From Desulfobacterales bacterium (GTDB taxonomy: Bacteria; Desulfobacterota; Desulfobacteria; Desulfobacterales; Desulfosalsimonadaceae), in assembly GCA_007135795.1 (NCBI GenBank), contig SLIE01000150.1, positions 1 to 6,693 on the forward strand: 6,693 bases of DNA, written 5' to 3'. The position numbers and the translations under genes were made by a program. The notes under the pieces are model-generated. The model was given only the letters and a program-made list of their open reading frames with translations, was not told the DNA's origin and did no database searches. Of this stretch, positions 4,930 to 6,693 are shown piece after piece (within the stretch, counting starts at the first letter, position 1; each line of letters starts with the position of its first letter).

Positions 4930-6693
4930 TTACACTGTTTCCCCCGGATCATCACCGGACTCGAAGGTAATGATAATATCTGCAACCGTTGCCCCATTCC
5001 CTTTTTCATGAACCAGAAGGGGGTTGATATCGAGCTCCTTGATCTGTGGATTGTCCGTTACCATATTCGAGAGCCCTACCAGGAGTTTTTCGAGCTTTTC
5101 AATATCGGCGACCGGTTTCCCCCTGAAACCGGTCAGAATTTCAAAACCCTTGATACCGGTTATCATGCGACGGGCATTGTTTCGACCGATCGGGGCAAGT
5201 CGGAAAGTGACATTTTTAAACAATTCCACATAAATACCACCCAGGCCGAACATTATTAAATGACCAAAATCCGGGTCTTTACTGACCCCCAGGATAACCT
5301 CCTGTCCGGGAGGCGCCATTTTCTGTACCAGAACACCGTCTATATGGGCGTCTGCATCGTATTCAGATGCATTTTTTAAAATATCTTCATAGGCTTTTGC
5401 AACCGCTTCCGAATTTTTCAATCCAAGCGCCACACCGCCGGCATCCGATTTGTGCAATATTTGCGGAGAGACGATTTTCATCACCACCGGGTACCCGATC
5501 TCATCTGCAAGTTCCACCGCATCTTCCATGGAGGTGACAACTTTCATGGGGGGCACATCAAATCCATAACACTTCAGCAACTCAGCCCCGTCATACTCCC
5601 CTAAAACCGTTTTCCCACTTTCAATGCATTGGGCAACAATCGTCGCCGCTCTTTTCCGATCAAACGTCAGGTCATACTGGGGAAGAATCCTTCGGGTCAG
5701 CCACTGTGTGGCCTCATAGAGTTTACCCATGGCCCTGGCGGCATTTTCCGGAAACGAATAGACGGGCACGTAATTTTCATGCAAGTGCTTGACCCCTGCA
5801 GAAACATCCACGACGCCCATGAAACTGCATACAATCGGTTTGGTTGTGTTGCGATAAACGGTTGCGATCGCCTCCGCCGTGCCAATGGCATCGGTCATCG
5901 ACTGTGGCGTGAGAATCATCATCACACAATCGACCCCCTCATCATTGATAACCGCCTCAAGTGCGTAACGATATCGCTCACTGGAGGCATCACCAATAAC
6001 ATCCACGGGATTGTTGAAATTGGCCGTTGGCGGAAGATACCGGTGCAGTAATTCATCGGTTTTTGCGCTGAAACGTGCGAGCTTCAATCCGGACATTTCA
6101 CTCATATCCGTTGCAATGATACCCGGCCCACCGGCATTGGTAATGATCGCCACCCGGTTTCCCCGGGGAATTCTGCCGGCACCGAAGGCAATGGCATAAT
6201 CAAACAGACTGTCGACGGTATCGACCCGAATGATGCCGGCCTCTTCAAAAATAGCATTATAAACCGCCTCGGTTCCGGCAATGGAACCGGTATGCGATGA
6301 TGCGGCACTGGCACCGGCAGCGGTTTTTCCGGATTTTATCACCAATATCGGTGTCGGGCGGTGACCGGCGACAATGTGTTTGACCTCATCAATCAGCCCG
6401 GGGCGCATACGAAGCGCCTCCATGTAAATCATGATCACATTGGTTTCCGGATCTTTGTGATAGTATCTCAAAAGATCGAGTTCATCCACATCCGCCTTGT
6501 TCCCTATGGAAACAAACTTTGAAAACCCAAAACCCCTTGATTGAGCGAAATCGAGAACAGAGGTACACAAGGCGCCGCTTTGAGAGATAAAGGAAATGTT
6601 TCCCATCTCCGGCATATGTGTTGAAAAACTGGCATTAAGTCGCACATCAGACTGAGGATTGATCACCCCCAGGCAGTTTGGCCCGATCAACCG
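4930..6693 (-). CDS. Acetate/acyl-CoA ligase (ADP-forming), fused alpha-beta, 5'-truncated by window edge
   Basis: The 587 visible codons make up most of a fused NDP-forming acyl-CoA synthetase, which interconverts acyl-CoA, ADP and phosphate with the free acid, CoA and ATP through phosphohistidine relays. The frame is open to the right edge and begins mid-motif (RLIGPNCLG), so the true start lies outside. Full-length members are near 700 residues, so roughly 110-130 residues of the CoA-binding domain are missing. Counting from the first visible codon, ISQSGA is at 36-41 and the alpha-type active-site His134 sits in SSHTGS (codon 6294-6292). The ligase-CoA region follows to about residue 330. 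An ATP-grasp domain runs from about 345 to the end, with VVMKI (403-407), the beta-type His414 in LHKSD (codon 5454-5452), GQEVILG, GLGGIYVE and the metal-binding DINPL. Both phospho-relay histidines are intact. There is no GNAT acetyltransferase domain at the C-terminus, unlike Pat-type lysine acetyltransferases; an N-terminal one cannot be excluded. The substrate acid cannot be read from sequence. It precedes the DUF2520 gene in one operon. Confidence 0.95.
   Translation of the reverse strand, partial: RLIGPNCLGVINPQSDVRLNASFSTHMPEMGNISFISQSGALCTSVLDFAQSRGFGFSKFVSIGNKADVDELDLLRYYHKDPETNVIMIYMEALRMRPGLIDEVKHIVAGHRPTPILVIKSGKTAAGASAASSHTGSIAGTEAVYNAIFEEAGIIRVDTVDSLFDYAIAFGAGRIPRGNRVAIITNAGGPGIIATDMSEMSGLKLARFSAKTDELLHRYLPPTANFNNPVDVIGDASSERYRYALEAVINDEGVDCVMMILTPQSMTDAIGTAEAIATVYRNTTKPIVCSFMGVVDVSAGVKHLHENYVPVYSFPENAARAMGKLYEATQWLTRRILPQYDLTFDRKRAATIVAQCIESGKTVLGEYDGAELLKCYGFDVPPMKVVTSMEDAVELADEIGYPVVMKIVSPQILHKSDAGGVALGLKNSEAVAKAYEDILKNASEYDADAHIDGVLVQKMAPPGQEVILGVSKDPDFGHLIMFGLGGIYVELFKNVTFRLAPIGRNNARRMITGIKGFEILTGFRGKPVADIEKLEKLLVGLSNMVTDNPQIKELDINPLLVHEKGNGATVADIIITFESGDDPGETV

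Noticed and set aside
4619..5259. Plus-strand open frames of 116-130 codons opposite the DUF2520 and synthetase genes
   Set aside because: They lie antisense to two well-supported conserved genes, have no recognisable domains and are explained as shadows of those genes.
6688..6690. TTG on the minus strand as the start codon of the acyl-CoA synthetase
   Set aside because: The frame continues upstream to the window edge (Arg codon at 6693-6691), and RLIGPNCLG is an internal conserved motif. The gene is cut by the window, not started here.
1..6693. CRISPR array, toxin-antitoxin pair, defence island or other new multi-gene system
   Set aside because: No spaced repeat array, no paired small genes and no defence domains are seen. 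Apart from the unassigned small protein, every long reading frame belongs to a known metabolic or peptidase family.

Overview
The window looks like ordinary chromosomal DNA from a Gram-negative, anaerobic-type bacterium, most likely a deltaproteobacterium (Desulfobacterota, Desulfobacterales-like). That assignment is an inference from three things: a fused ADP-forming acyl-CoA synthetase, the style of the small N-terminal-helix/C-terminal-winged-helix protein, and moderate-GC genes separated by AT-rich spacers. No rRNA, tRNA, CRISPR array or intact mobile element is visible.

Layout, left to right. (1) Positions 92-457 (+): a 121-residue protein with a helical N-terminus, an Asn/Lys-rich linker and a probable winged-helix C-terminus; function unknown. 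(2) Positions 458-844: a 387-bp spacer. Its left part is GC-richer and begins with a 20-bp-period tandem repeat that may be a mobile-element remnant. Its right part is AT-rich and holds candidate promoters. (3) Positions 845-3835 (+): a complete 996-residue M16C zinc metallopeptidase of the presequence-protease (PreP/Cym1) type, with all zinc ligands and the C-terminal Arg/Tyr pair. (4) Positions 3836-4030: a convergent spacer with three inverted-repeat structures. (5) Positions 4906-4031 (-): a complete Rossmann-like/DUF2520 protein. (6) Positions 6693-4930 (-): the C-terminal 587 codons of a fused ADP-forming acetyl/acyl-CoA synthetase whose start lies beyond the right edge.

The two minus-strand genes are 23 bp apart and are almost certainly one operon, with the synthetase first. 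The synthetase interconverts an acyl-CoA plus ADP and phosphate with the free acid plus ATP. The DUF2520 protein is a predicted NAD(P)-dependent dehydrogenase of unknown substrate, and the pairing suggests a role in acyl-CoA or organic-acid metabolism. The M16C peptidase converges on this operon and has no obvious functional tie to it; it is expected to degrade short peptides in the cytosol.

I see no clear undescribed multi-gene system. The points most worth a second look are the small winged-helix-like protein, the tandem repeat and short antisense frame in the 458-844 spacer, the synthetase/DUF2520 pair, and the inverted repeats at the convergent junction.
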